Source: Bacteroidales bacterium (GTDB lineage Bacteria > Bacteroidota > Bacteroidia > Bacteroidales > UBA932). From it: 64,000 nucleotides of DNA. The position numbers were made by a program, and so were the translations under genes. This document shows, one piece after another, positions 52,843 through 61,125 of the stretch (the stretch's first letter is position 1; every line of letters begins with the position of its first letter). The DNA is taken from positions 1,848,178-1,912,177 of the forward strand of contig JALCKZ010000001.1 in NCBI GenBank assembly GCA_022647615.1. Reading direction: 5' to 3'. The notes below the pieces were generated by a model. That model searched no databases. It saw only the letters and a list, made by a program, of their open reading frames with translations, and had not been told where the DNA came from.

Positions 52843-52943
52843 GCGTTGTGCCACAAAGCAGCGCAACGCACTGTGGTTCACGCGGCTACCGCCGCGGAGA
52901 TGCACGCGCTCCGCGCGGTAAAAAAACGCAAGCGTTTTTTTAC
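52843..52943 (-). repeat. GC-rich structured repeat, copy 4 (inverted, rearranged)
   Basis: Keeps stem GCGTTGTGC/GCGCAACGC (G-T pair on plus strand), ACCACAG, and stem CGCGGC-ggta-GCCGCG. The GGCC module is replaced by CCGCGCGGAGCGCG and a perfect hairpin GTAAAAAAACGC/GCGTTTTTTTAC (52918-52943). 52944-53002 holds only AT-rich leader sequence. Confidence 0.7.
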
Positions 52944-53002
52944 TTGTTAGTTTTCCGAATTTTTTAATTGTTAGTTAGTGAAATAAAAAAAGATATTTTA
53001 TT

Positions 53003-53900
53003 ATGGACCAACCTAAAATTGAGAGAGTTCTGCGGCTAATGAAGATGCTGACAGGAAATTTGAATTATACCGTTGATGATATTGCGGAGCGGCTGGAGAT
53101 TGATAAGCGTTCTGTTTACAGGTATATTGATACGTTTAAGGAGGCGGGTTTTGTTGTGATGAAGGAGGGTGGAGTTTACCGTCTTGGGAAGGAGAGCAGA
53201 TTTTTTAAGGATATTTCCCAGCTGATTCACTTTTCTGATGAGGAGGCGTATGTGGTTAATTCTCTGATAGATGGGTTGTCTGATGATAATCTTATGAAGC
53301 AGGCTTTGAGGCGCAAGCTTGCCAGCGTCTATAACTGCACCAATATGACTGAGATTGTGACGCAGGGTTCTCATGCGCTGTGCGTAAATGAGCTTGCAGA
53401 AGCTATCAATGATAAAAGGCAAGTTATTCTAAAGCACTATGCATCATCTAATTCCAAGGAAGTTCGCGACAGATTAGTGGAGCCGTTTGGGTTTACCGCT
53501 AATTATGTTGAGGTGTGGTGCTATGACTGCGAGGCTAAGGCAAATAAGTTGTTCCGCACCGCCAGAATGTGCTCAGTGGATGTGACTTCCGCTAAAGTGG
53601 AAGTTTGAGAGCGAACATAAGACAGGCTTTGTAGATATCTTCAGGATAAGCAGTTACAGACAAATCAGAGTGCAGCTGGAGCTTGGAGTTATGGCGCATA
53701 ATCTGCTGCTGGAGGAGTTCCCGCTTGGAGAGAGAGACTGCACCCCTATTGATGAAACTCACTGGTTATTAGATACTAAGGTCTCCTCTTATACAGGTGT
53801 CGGCCGCTTTGTGATTGGCCTTATGGATGATATAAAAATCATCAGCTCCCCCGGTTTGGAGAAGTATATCAAAGATTTTACGGCTAAATACGTTAAGTAG
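53003..53900 (+). pseudogene. WYL-domain transcriptional regulator with frameshift
   Basis: The first frame (53003-53608) has an N-terminal HTH (YTVDDIAERLEIDKRSVYRYI) and the start of a WYL domain (QVILKHYASSNSKEVRDRLVEPFGF, VEVWCYDCE). It ends abruptly after SAKVEV. The next frame continues from about 53593 as KWKFESEHKTGFVDIFRIS and runs to 53900 with the expected C-terminal half (RVQLELGVMAHNLLLEEFP). A one-base change near 53590-53600 separates them. WYL regulators often control defence or DNA-damage genes. Broken, or a sequencing error. Confidence 0.75.
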
Positions 53901-53906
53901 TTTCCC

Positions 53907-54437
53907 TTACTGGATTTCTCTTATTGAAATGTCCCCTTCGTGAGCCTTATCAACAATAACAATAAGGCATGGGCGCATTGTATATGATTGGCTTGCACCT
54001 GTTTCACAGCGGTACGTGAAGACCATTTTGCCGTCTCCGCGCTTTACAAGACTTACAGGGGTAAGCGTTGTAACATGGTCAGTTTCAGGTTTTACAACAG
54101 CTATGACATACTGCTTTGCAAAATTTATTTTTGTTGGCTCTCCGTTCTTGCCCATCACAGCCGCCATTCCAAACACCTGCGAAAACTCAGCGGCATCCGT
54201 AATCTTGTGACTATTAAACTCTTTCACAGTATTATTTACAAAATAATGGTCAGCGACAGTAAATGCAACGCTGCTGGAAACATCAGCAGCAGATATAGTA
54301 TCTTCTGCTGTATTTGAACTAACCGGAGATGCTTTAACGGCATACTGTGCAACCATATCTGTAGAACCGTGCCTGCCGCACTGAGCAAGAGGAATTAGAC
54401 TGATAATCAATAATATTGCAACTAAATTTCTAAACAT
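53907..54437 (-). CDS. predicted lipoprotein of unknown function
   Basis: 176 residues with lipobox-like LIPLAQC near residues 15-20, so Cys20 would be lipidated. A Ser/Ala/Thr-rich linker (about 35-60) precedes a compact beta-rich domain (FAKQYVIAVVKPETDHVTTL, then CLIVIVDKAHEGDISI). That domain faintly recalls PrcB-like domains. No firm family. Convergent with the WYL regulator, 6 nt apart. Confidence 0.6.
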   Translation of the reverse strand: MFRNLVAILLIISLIPLAQCGRHGSTDMVAQYAVKASPVSSNTAEDTISAADVSSSVAFTVADHYFVNNTVKEFNSHKITDAAEFSQVFGMAAVMGKNGEPTKINFAKQYVIAVVKPETDHVTTLTPVSLVKRGDGKMVFTYRCETGASQSYTMRPCLIVIVDKAHEGDISIREIQ

Positions 54438-54557
54438 AATAACTTAATTTTTTGAACAAAAATCATTTGCGGCATTAAGTAAATTGCCAATTTTCTCTAC
54501 TATACAATGCAAACTTTCCGCCCTTACTGCACAAATAATACCAAAAAATAATCTGTC

Positions 54558-54593
54558 GTGACAAAAATTGTCACCGCAGCGGAATACTTTTGC
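54558..54593 (+). promoter_or_regulatory. GTGACA-N5-TGTCAC dyad with -7 box
   Basis: Dyad at 54558-54574, then CCGCAG and a -7 box TACTTTTG (54585-54592) ahead of the HIRAN gene. The arrangement copies that at 42320-42357 upstream of the ADP-ribosylglycohydrolase gene. Confidence 0.5.
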
Positions 54594-54617
54594 TGCAACA
54601 TTTAAAACAGCAGTTAT

Positions 54618-55016
54618 ATGGAAGACAAAGAGAGAACAAAGAAGAACAACAATAATCAAAAGATTCAAGTTGATAATCATAGAGAGCAAACACCTGAAAG
54701 ATTGCACTTTATGAATTTTGACCTGGCCGGTTTCACCTACTGGGATGGCGTAATTGTATTTAATGACTTACACGTAGGCACCCAGCTAAGGCTTGTCAGG
54801 GAGAAGCACAATGAATTTGACCCCTACGCAATTGCCTTGTACTATGGCAATTATAAGGTTGGATACATTCCAAAAGAGCGTAATAAAGAGATAAGCATCC
54901 TGTTTGACATGGGATGGGAAACAATGTTTGACGCACGCATCAACAGGATATCAGATGAGACTCATCCGGAGCATCAGATTGGAGTGGTAGTTTATGTGAA
55001 AAATCATAATAAATAA
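54618..55016 (+). CDS. HIRAN-domain protein
   Basis: 132 residues: a polar Asn/Lys-rich N-terminus (1-30), then a HIRAN domain. LAGFTYWDGVIVFNDLHVGTQL, REKHNEFDPYAIALYY and VGYIPKERNKEISILFDMG are the hallmark segments. HIRAN domains bind single-stranded or damaged DNA ends and occur with helicases or alone. Here it is alone, followed by small unknown genes. Its promoter carries a CRP/FNR-like dyad. Confidence 0.85.
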   Translation: MEDKERTKKNNNNQKIQVDNHREQTPERLHFMNFDLAGFTYWDGVIVFNDLHVGTQLRLVREKHNEFDPYAIALYYGNYKVGYIPKERNKEISILFDMGWETMFDARINRISDETHPEHQIGVVVYVKNHNK

Positions 55017-55032
55017 TTATTAATGGACTTTC

Positions 55033-55299
55033 ATGGGATATCAGTTAGCATACGCGCAATTTAGAGACTTTCTTAAACAACAGAATTGTGAGGATGAATT
55101 TGACCGCGCGTTTTATGAACAGAATGGCTGCACAAGATTTGATGCTGCACTTTGGAATACAGTTGAAGATGCGGCAGAAGATGTAAAAAATCTATTTGGT
55201 TATGCATTCAATTGGAGCAAGACTTCAGAAGGAATTCAATTTTGGAGGTCTATAGATTTGATGTGGTATAATTATTATATTTGCAGCCGATTTAAATGA
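55033..55299 (+). CDS. small protein of unknown function
   Basis: 88 residues, acidic and aromatic (AYAQFRDFLKQQNCEDEFDRAF; late FWRSIDLMWYNYYIC). No signal peptide and no family recognised. 16 nt after the HIRAN gene and overlapping the next gene by 4 nt (ATGA), so it is probably part of a three-gene operon. Confidence 0.55.
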   Translation: MGYQLAYAQFRDFLKQQNCEDEFDRAFYEQNGCTRFDAALWNTVEDAAEDVKNLFGYAFNWSKTSEGIQFWRSIDLMWYNYYICSRFK

Positions 55300-55715
55300 A
55301 AGAGCAAATTAGAAATATTGTCTTTTTTACTGTAGCATTTGCAATTATGTTGTTTGCAGGGAGTTACGTTGCTTCCTCTACACAGGATGCTATGTTGTAT
55401 GCACAGGATAGCACCGGATTATTCAGTGATGAAGGTCATTGTGCTAACGGCAGTGTAGATGCTGCTATTCCGCCCTATTCATCTGTAGCTGAAGTCTCTG
55501 CAACAGCTTCTGCTGCCAGCGGAGATGCAAGAGTACAAAGAGAACAAAGTTCCCAATTTAGCTCTGCATTAAGAGGGGTAATTAAAAATCTTTCTAGCAG
55601 AGTGTCTGAAAACTCTGATATTCAAAAAGATATTTCTGTGCAATTGCATTCTCTTGCAAAGCACAATCCTATAAATGATTATTACGTCTACACGTTAAAA
55701 AGACTTAGGGTCTAA
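55296..55715 (+). CDS. small membrane-anchored or exported protein, unknown
   Basis: 139 residues. Hydrophobic segment at about 9-26 (VFFTVAFAIMLFAGSYVA) followed by an Ala/Ser/Val-rich low-complexity stretch (about 55-80; VSATASAASGDARVQ) and a helical C-terminus. ATGA overlap with the preceding gene. No family recognised. Its stop codon lies at the edge of a nested inverted repeat. Confidence 0.55.
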   Translation: MKEQIRNIVFFTVAFAIMLFAGSYVASSTQDAMLYAQDSTGLFSDEGHCANGSVDAAIPPYSSVAEVSATASAASGDARVQREQSSQFSSALRGVIKNLSSRVSENSDIQKDISVQLHSLAKHNPINDYYVYTLKRLRV

Positions 55716-55822
55716 AATAAATCTGTTTAGACGTTAGCTAAACTTCCGGCAAAAAAATAAAAATTCAGGTTTGTTAATAGCCTGGAGTTTAGCATTTTAT
55801 ATATTAATAACAGATTTATTTT
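55714..55822. repeat. nested inverted repeats between two small genes
   Basis: Outer arms AAAATAAATCTGTT (55714-55727) and AACAGATTTATTTT (55809-55822), perfect over 14 bp. Inner arms GCTAAACT (55737-55744) and AGTTTAGC (55786-55793), with near-matching extension. The whole intergenic region is one potential cruciform or MITE-like unit. Confidence 0.65.
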
Positions 55823-55828
55823 TTATTT

Positions 55829-56233
55829 ATGACACAGACAATTGCAGAGAATGAGAGCATTTTAACTTTCTCTCATCCATATATAGTTAAGAAAGAAAAG
55901 GGCGGCCTTGGCAAGTTATTTGGCGGAAGTTCAATGGCTTATCAGCCAACTGGCAGCGAGATTAAAAAGATGAGGCTATGCTTTAAGATGGAGAATATTA
56001 ATCCTCTTAAAGATATGCTGGCAGAGTGCAAGTTCCCAGAGAGTCCAGATTTTAAGGCAGATCCAGGGGCTGATAGTGCACGCATGGAAGTCCTTTATTC
56101 TAAAGACAACCAATTTGTTGCAGTACAATTATTCCAATATGTTCCATTTGAATATCAGATTTTCAGCCCAATCCATATCTATACCAATCAGGAGGCTGTT
56201 GCATTTCTGAATTTCATAAACACTATTAAATAA
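55829..56233 (+). CDS. hypothetical cytoplasmic protein
   Basis: 134 residues without signal peptide or membrane span. Contains GGLGKLFGGSSMAYQPTGSEIKKM near the N-terminus and FVAVQLFQYVPFEYQIFSPIHIY near the C-terminus. No family recognised. Own terminator downstream (56285-56316). Upstream is a 109-bp palindromic region that would form its 5' leader. Confidence 0.6.
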   Translation: MTQTIAENESILTFSHPYIVKKEKGGLGKLFGGSSMAYQPTGSEIKKMRLCFKMENINPLKDMLAECKFPESPDFKADPGADSARMEVLYSKDNQFVAVQLFQYVPFEYQIFSPIHIYTNQEAVAFLNFINTIK

Positions 56234-56284
56234 ATTGTTAAATCATATCCTTTAAAGGATAAAAAATCACCTTACAAATGCTTT

Positions 56285-56316
56285 AAGGGGCGGTCACATT
56301 CTGGCTGCCCCTTTTT
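56285..56316 (+). terminator. Rho-independent terminator
   Basis: AAGGGGCGGTCA pairs with TGGCTGCCCCTT (two G-T pairs), 5-nt loop, then a T run. It ends the preceding small gene and insulates the hyd operon. Confidence 0.8.
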
Positions 56317-56461
56317 GTAGCCTTTGCCTTTGGATTTCTTGGTTTTAACTAATACTTTTCTTTTTTAATTGTATTAATATTTATAAATTTGTACGCTTTT
56401 AGGAAAAAAAGTAGAAATACTAACATGGATTTTCCAAATAAACTAAATTTAAATACAAATA

Positions 56462-58372
56462 ATGAATAAAATTACTTCCCCAGAAGATCTGCTGAAAATT
56501 AAAAATGAATACGCAGAACGGATGAAACTAAGAGAGGAAGCTCAGGAAGTGACTCCTGCTAAGGTTAGCGGCTTGAACACTGGTACAAAGAGAATTCAGA
56601 TTCTTTGCTGTTCTTCTGTTTGCTGTCTATCTTCTAAGAGCGGCGAAATTGCAGACAGATTCTGCCAATTAGCCAAAGAGCAGAATGTTGCTGACAGAGT
56701 GGACGTTATCAGAACAGGATGTTTTGGATTTTGTGAAAAAGGTCCTAATGTTAAGATTGTTCCAGACAACACTTTCTACACAGAGGTTAAACCTGATGAT
56801 GTTGATGAGATTTTTAAGACCCACATTTTAGGCGGCAAACGCGTTGACCGTCTGTTGTTTGAGGATCCTAAGACTCACAAACGCATCCCAGATTCAAAGG
56901 ATATGAATTTCTATCGCAAACAAATGCGTGTTGCGCTTAGGAACTGCTGCTTCATTGATCCTGAAGATATTAAAGAGTATATAGCTCGCGACGGTTATAT
57001 GTCACTTGCTAACTGCCTTAAGAAAATGACCCCTAAGGAGGTTATTGAAGTTGTTAAAAAGTCCGGACTTAGAGGACGCGGCGGTGCAGGTTTCCCTACA
57101 GGAATGAAATGGGAATTTGCATCCAAATCCGTAAGCGATGTTAAATACGTTGTCTGCAACGCAGATGAGGGCGACCCGGGAGCATTTATGGATCGTTCTA
57201 TTATGGAGGGAGACCCTAACTCAATTATTGAGGCAATGGCAATTTGCGGATATGCCATAGGTTCTGAAAACGGATTGGTATACATCAGAGCTGAGTATCC
57301 GTTGGCTGTCAAGAGGTTAAAGATTGCCAGAGAGCAAGCCCGCAAGCTGGGATTGCTTGGAAAGAATATCTTTGGAAGCAAATTTAATTTTGATATTGAT
57401 ATCCGTTACGGAGCCGGCGCATTTGTATGCGGAGAGGAAACAGCTCTTATTCACTCAATGGAAGGCAAGAGAGGTGAGCCTACTTTAAAACCACCATTCC
57501 CAGCAGTTAAGGGATATCTTGGCAAGCCTACTAACGTTAACAACGTTGAGACACTAGCTAATATTCCTCCTATCTTCCTTAAGGGACCGGATTGGTTCAA
57601 TAAGATTGGAACTGAGAAATCCAAAGGAACAAAGGTATTTGCATTAGCAGGAAAGATTAATAACCAAGGACTTGTAGAGGTTCCAATGGGAACTACTTTA
57701 AGAGAGGTTATTTATGATATTGGTGAAGGAATTAAAGGCGGAAAGAAGTTTAAAGCCGTTCAGACAGGAGGTCCTTCCGGAGGTTGCTTAACTGAAAAAG
57801 ACTTGGATACCCCTATTGATTATGACAACCTTATGGCTGCAGGTTCAATTATGGGTTCCGGCGGAATGATTGTAATGGATGAAGACGATTGCATGGTTGC
57901 AATTGCAAAATTCTACTTGGAATTTATTGTTGGCGAGTCTTGCGGAAAATGTACTCCATGTAGAGTAGGAAACAAGAGGATGCTGGAAATACTTAACAGA
58001 ATAGTAGACGGCAAGGGAACAATGGAAGATCTTACAAAGATGCGTACACTTGCTAAAGTCATCAAAGACTGCGCATTGTGCGGACTTGGACAGACTTCTC
58101 CAAACCCAGTTCTATCTACATTGGATAACTTCTATGATGAGTATGTTTCTCACGTTAAAGACAAAGTCTGCCCTGCAAAGCACTGCCAGAATTTGCTAAC
58201 ATACAGCATCAATCCGGAGAAATGTCAGGGTTGCACCGCATGCGCAAGAACATGCCCTGGAAACGCAATCGTCGGCACTCCAAGAAAACCACACACTATT
58301 CTTCCAGACAAATGCATCAAATGCGGTATGTGTATGAGCCGCTGTAAGTTTGGCGCAATTTCAGTTTGTTAA
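56462..58372 (+). CDS. hydB: NADH-dependent [FeFe]-hydrogenase subunit B (NuoF-like, HydB)
   Basis: 636 residues in four parts. An N-terminal thioredoxin-like [2Fe-2S] domain (about 37-125; ILCCSSVCC, TGCFGFCEKGP). The NuoF flavin/NADH core follows (RGRGGAGFPTGMKWEFA; NADEGDPGAFMDRSIMEGDP). The N3-type [4Fe-4S] ligands are SCGKCTPCR plus the later CALCGLGQ. A C-terminal two-cluster ferredoxin completes it (CQGCTACARTCPG; CIKCGMCMSRC). This arrangement is that of HydB of electron-bifurcating or NAD(P)-linked hydrogenases. It oxidises or reduces NAD(H) and exchanges electrons with HydA and HydC. First gene of hydB-hydA-hydC; 13-nt gap to hydA. Confidence 0.93.
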   Translation: MNKITSPEDLLKIKNEYAERMKLREEAQEVTPAKVSGLNTGTKRIQILCCSSVCCLSSKSGEIADRFCQLAKEQNVADRVDVIRTGCFGFCEKGPNVKIVPDNTFYTEVKPDDVDEIFKTHILGGKRVDRLLFEDPKTHKRIPDSKDMNFYRKQMRVALRNCCFIDPEDIKEYIARDGYMSLANCLKKMTPKEVIEVVKKSGLRGRGGAGFPTGMKWEFASKSVSDVKYVVCNADEGDPGAFMDRSIMEGDPNSIIEAMAICGYAIGSENGLVYIRAEYPLAVKRLKIAREQARKLGLLGKNIFGSKFNFDIDIRYGAGAFVCGEETALIHSMEGKRGEPTLKPPFPAVKGYLGKPTNVNNVETLANIPPIFLKGPDWFNKIGTEKSKGTKVFALAGKINNQGLVEVPMGTTLREVIYDIGEGIKGGKKFKAVQTGGPSGGCLTEKDLDTPIDYDNLMAAGSIMGSGGMIVMDEDDCMVAIAKFYLEFIVGESCGKCTPCRVGNKRMLEILNRIVDGKGTMEDLTKMRTLAKVIKDCALCGLGQTSPNPVLSTLDNFYDEYVSHVKDKVCPAKHCQNLLTYSINPEKCQGCTACARTCPGNAIVGTPRKPHTILPDKCIKCGMCMSRCKFGAISVC

Positions 58373-58385
58373 TATTTGAGAAATT

Positions 58386-60152
58386 ATGGAAAAAACAGTT
58401 ACATTAAAAATAGATAAACACACGGTTACCGTTCCGGAAGGGACGATTGTCCTTGATGCTGCAAAGAAAGTGGGAGTTGATATCCCAACGCTTTGCTATA
58501 TCAACATGGAAGGCACAGCCGTAAAGAGCAACCCAACATCCTGCAGAATTTGCGTTGTAGAAGTTGAAGGAAGAAAGAATCTTGCACCTGCCTGTGCAAC
58601 AGCATGTACAGAAGGTATGGTTGTTCATACAAGTTCCACCAGAGTTCTAAACGCAAGAAGAATTGTTGCAGAACTTATTCTTTCTGACCACCCTAACGAG
58701 TGTCTTGTTTGCCCTAAGAGCGGAAAATGCGAGTTGCAGAAACTTGCTCAGAGATTCAATATCAGAGAGATGCCGTTTGCAGGAGGTGAACTGTCGCAGA
58801 GAACAAAAGAGGTTACAGCTGCCATTGTAAGAAATATGGACAAGTGTATCCTTTGCCGCAGATGTGAAAACGTTTGTAATAATGTTCAGACAGTTGGAGC
58901 TCTTGGTGCAATTAAGAGAGGTTTCAATACTATGATTGCTCCTGCATTTGGAAAAAATCTTGCAGAAAGTGAATGTACATATTGCGGACAGTGCGTAGCA
59001 GTTTGTCCTACAGGTGCTTTGAGCGAGCATGATTATACTAACAGGCTTTTGGATGACCTTGCTGATCCAGATAAGACAGTAATTGTACAAACAGCTCCAT
59101 CTGTAAGAGCTGCTCTTGGAGAGGAATTTGGTCTTCCTGCAGGAACCTTGGTTACAGGTAAGATGGTATCTGCTTTAAGAGAGCTTGGATTTAAGAAAGT
59201 ATTCGATACTGACTTTAGTGCAGACCTTACTATTATGGAGGAAGGTGCTGAGATTATAGACAGACTTACACATTTCTTAAAGAAAGACAAACTTGTAAGA
59301 CTTCCTATTCTTACATCTTGCTGTCCTGCATGGGTTAACTTCTTTGAGAAGCAATTCCCTGATATGTTGGATATTCCATCAACAGCAAGAAGTCCTCAGC
59401 AGATGTTTGGCTCTATAGCTAAAACATATTGGGCTGAGATGATGGGTGTTCCTAAAGAGAAACTTATATGTGTCTCTATAATGCCTTGTCTTGCTAAGAA
59501 ATACGAGTGTTCAAGAGAGGAATTTAAGAAAGACGGTGTTCCTGATGTTGACTACTCACTATCTACAAGAGAGCTTGCAGAACTTATTAAGAAAGCCAAC
59601 ATTAATTTCAACTCTCTTCCTGATGAAGACTTTGACCAGCCACTTGGAGAGTCCACAGGAGCAGGTGTCATTTTTGGTGCTACCGGCGGAGTTTTGGAAG
59701 CTGCATTACGTACTGTATATGAGGTATATACAAAGAAGAAACTTCCAAACATAGACTTTACTGAAGTCAGAGGTTTGGAAGGTATTAAGAAAGCAACAAT
59801 AGATTTGAACGGATTCCCTCTGCACGTTGGTATTGCTAACGGACTTGGAAATGCGCGCAGACTTTTGGAAGAAATCAGAAGCGGCAAGAGCGAGTTCCAT
59901 GTAATTGAAATTATGGCTTGCCCGGGCGGTTGCATCGGCGGCGGCGGACAGCCTCAGCACCATGGCAACGTGGAGATTTTAAAAGCCAGAACTGCAGCAA
60001 TTTACAGAGAAGATATGCAAAAGCCTTTGCGTAAATCCCATGAGAACCCATTCATTATTAAGCTATATGAAGAGTATCTAGGCAAACCTCTTAGCGAGCA
60101 AGCTCACAAACTTCTTCATACACATTACTTTAACAGATCAGAAAACGTATAA
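58386..60152 (+). CDS. hydA: [FeFe]-hydrogenase catalytic subunit (HydA)
   Basis: 588 residues. N-terminal [2Fe-2S] ferredoxin (CYINMEGTAVKSNPTSCRIC and CATAC), His-ligated cluster region (HPNECLVCPKSGKCELQ), two [4Fe-4S] clusters (CILCRRCENVC; CTYCGQCVAVCP), then the H-cluster domain with L1 TSCCPAWVNFFE, L2 MPCLAKKYE and L3 ACPGGCIGGGGQP. All H-cluster cysteines are present, so it should be active once matured. Interconverts protons and H2. Maturases HydEFG are not in this window. The gene is 2 nt from hydC. Confidence 0.96.
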   Translation: MEKTVTLKIDKHTVTVPEGTIVLDAAKKVGVDIPTLCYINMEGTAVKSNPTSCRICVVEVEGRKNLAPACATACTEGMVVHTSSTRVLNARRIVAELILSDHPNECLVCPKSGKCELQKLAQRFNIREMPFAGGELSQRTKEVTAAIVRNMDKCILCRRCENVCNNVQTVGALGAIKRGFNTMIAPAFGKNLAESECTYCGQCVAVCPTGALSEHDYTNRLLDDLADPDKTVIVQTAPSVRAALGEEFGLPAGTLVTGKMVSALRELGFKKVFDTDFSADLTIMEEGAEIIDRLTHFLKKDKLVRLPILTSCCPAWVNFFEKQFPDMLDIPSTARSPQQMFGSIAKTYWAEMMGVPKEKLICVSIMPCLAKKYECSREEFKKDGVPDVDYSLSTRELAELIKKANINFNSLPDEDFDQPLGESTGAGVIFGATGGVLEAALRTVYEVYTKKKLPNIDFTEVRGLEGIKKATIDLNGFPLHVGIANGLGNARRLLEEIRSGKSEFHVIEIMACPGGCIGGGGQPQHHGNVEILKARTAAIYREDMQKPLRKSHENPFIIKLYEEYLGKPLSEQAHKLLHTHYFNRSENV

Positions 60153-60154
60153 TT

Positions 60155-60634
60155 ATGGCATTAAACAATAATATTTCTCCAGCCGCTTTAATTAAGGTGG
60201 AGGAGATTTGTGAAAAGCACGGCAATAAAGCCGGAGAGCTTATCAATATTCTTGAAGAAATACAGGCAACTATAGGTTTTCTTCCAGAAGAGGTTCAGAG
60301 AGTTGTTGCCCATAAGCTTGGTGTCCCTGTATCAAAGATAAATGGAGTAGTTACATTCTATACATTTTTCCAGACCAGTCCAAAAGGAAGACACAGAATT
60401 TCTATTTGCCTTGGAACTGCTTGCTATGTAAGAGGTTCCGAGAAGAATCTGGACGAGGTCAAAAGAGTACTAGGAATAGAAGTTGGAGATACAACTCCGG
60501 ACGGCAAATTCTCTCTAGATTGCTTGCGTTGCATTGGAGCTTGCGGACTTGCACCAGTCATGATGGTTGACGAACAGGTTTATGGCAGACTTCAGGCTAC
60601 AGAAGTTAGAAAAATTCTAGAGTCTTATGACTAG
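60155..60634 (+). CDS. hydC: hydrogenase subunit C (NuoE-like [2Fe-2S] protein, HydC)
   Basis: 159 residues of the NuoE family: LEEIQATIGFLPEEVQRVVA, VVTFYTFFQTSPKG, and [2Fe-2S] ligands in CLGTACYVRG and CLRCIGACGLAP. With HydA and HydB it completes the trimeric hydrogenase, either NAD-linked or ferredoxin/NADH bifurcating; sequence alone does not settle which. Its stop is followed within a few bases by two tandem hairpins that end the operon. Confidence 0.95.
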   Translation: MALNNNISPAALIKVEEICEKHGNKAGELINILEEIQATIGFLPEEVQRVVAHKLGVPVSKINGVVTFYTFFQTSPKGRHRISICLGTACYVRGSEKNLDEVKRVLGIEVGDTTPDGKFSLDCLRCIGACGLAPVMMVDEQVYGRLQATEVRKILESYD

Positions 60635-60699
60635 AAAACGCTAATATACAGCGTTTTGTTAATAAAAAAAGCAGCCAGAAAATCTGACTGCTTTTTTTA
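60635..60699 (+). terminator. two tandem hairpins ending the hyd operon
   Basis: AAAACGCT/AGCGTTTT (60635-60657), then AAAAAAAGCAGCCA/TGACTGCTTTTTTT (about 60664-60699) with a T run. The second is a classic terminator and, with its A run, may also serve the convergent lipoprotein gene. Confidence 0.75.
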
Positions 60700-60746
60700 T
60701 TTATTTATGATATGCGGGTATCTCCCGCAATCCTCAAGCTGCTGAC

Positions 60747-61088
60747 TTATTTAGCAACAGCTTTTTTGATGGCGCAAACAGTATCAGCTTGTTTGTAAAC
60801 TGTGATAGTATCACCAATTACCATTCCGTTAGGGAGTTCAATCTTAGATTTGTCAAGCTCCGGATAACTAAAGTTTAAAGTATCGCCGGCTGCAGTAACA
60901 ATTGTGCATGAGTTCATTGCAGCATCAGTAATGACGCCGGTAAATTCATTAGGAGTTGCTGTGGAATCTGTTGCAACTGCTGTTGAATCGGCTGCCTGAG
61001 CATTGTCTTTGCAACCTTTGTTTCCGCATGCTGAAATCATAAGCCCGCAAACTGCGAGGGCAAGTACAAGACTAAAAAGTTTTTTCAT
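60747..61088 (-). CDS. small predicted lipoprotein
   Basis: 113 residues from ATG 61088 (the frame extends upstream to 61205 but overlaps the next gene). Lipobox LMISAC with Cys21 as the lipid site, then a Ala/Asp/Ser/Thr-rich linker (AQAADSTAVATDSTATP). A beta-rich domain follows, with FTGVITDAAMNSCTIVTAAG and GMVIGDTITVYKQ. Unknown function. It lies 37 nt after the LTA-synthase-like gene and is probably co-transcribed with it. Confidence 0.7.
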   Translation of the reverse strand: MKKLFSLVLALAVCGLMISACGNKGCKDNAQAADSTAVATDSTATPNEFTGVITDAAMNSCTIVTAAGDTLNFSYPELDKSKIELPNGMVIGDTITVYKQADTVCAIKKAVAK

Positions 61089-61125
61089 GATTAATGTTTT
61101 TATAAGTTTAAAATATTTAAAATTT

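Noticed and set aside
44466-52943. True integron with attC sites
   Set aside because: The boundary repeats resemble attC sites in being structured and divergent, but their orientation flips relative to the genes and no integrase gene is in the window. Kept only as one hypothesis.
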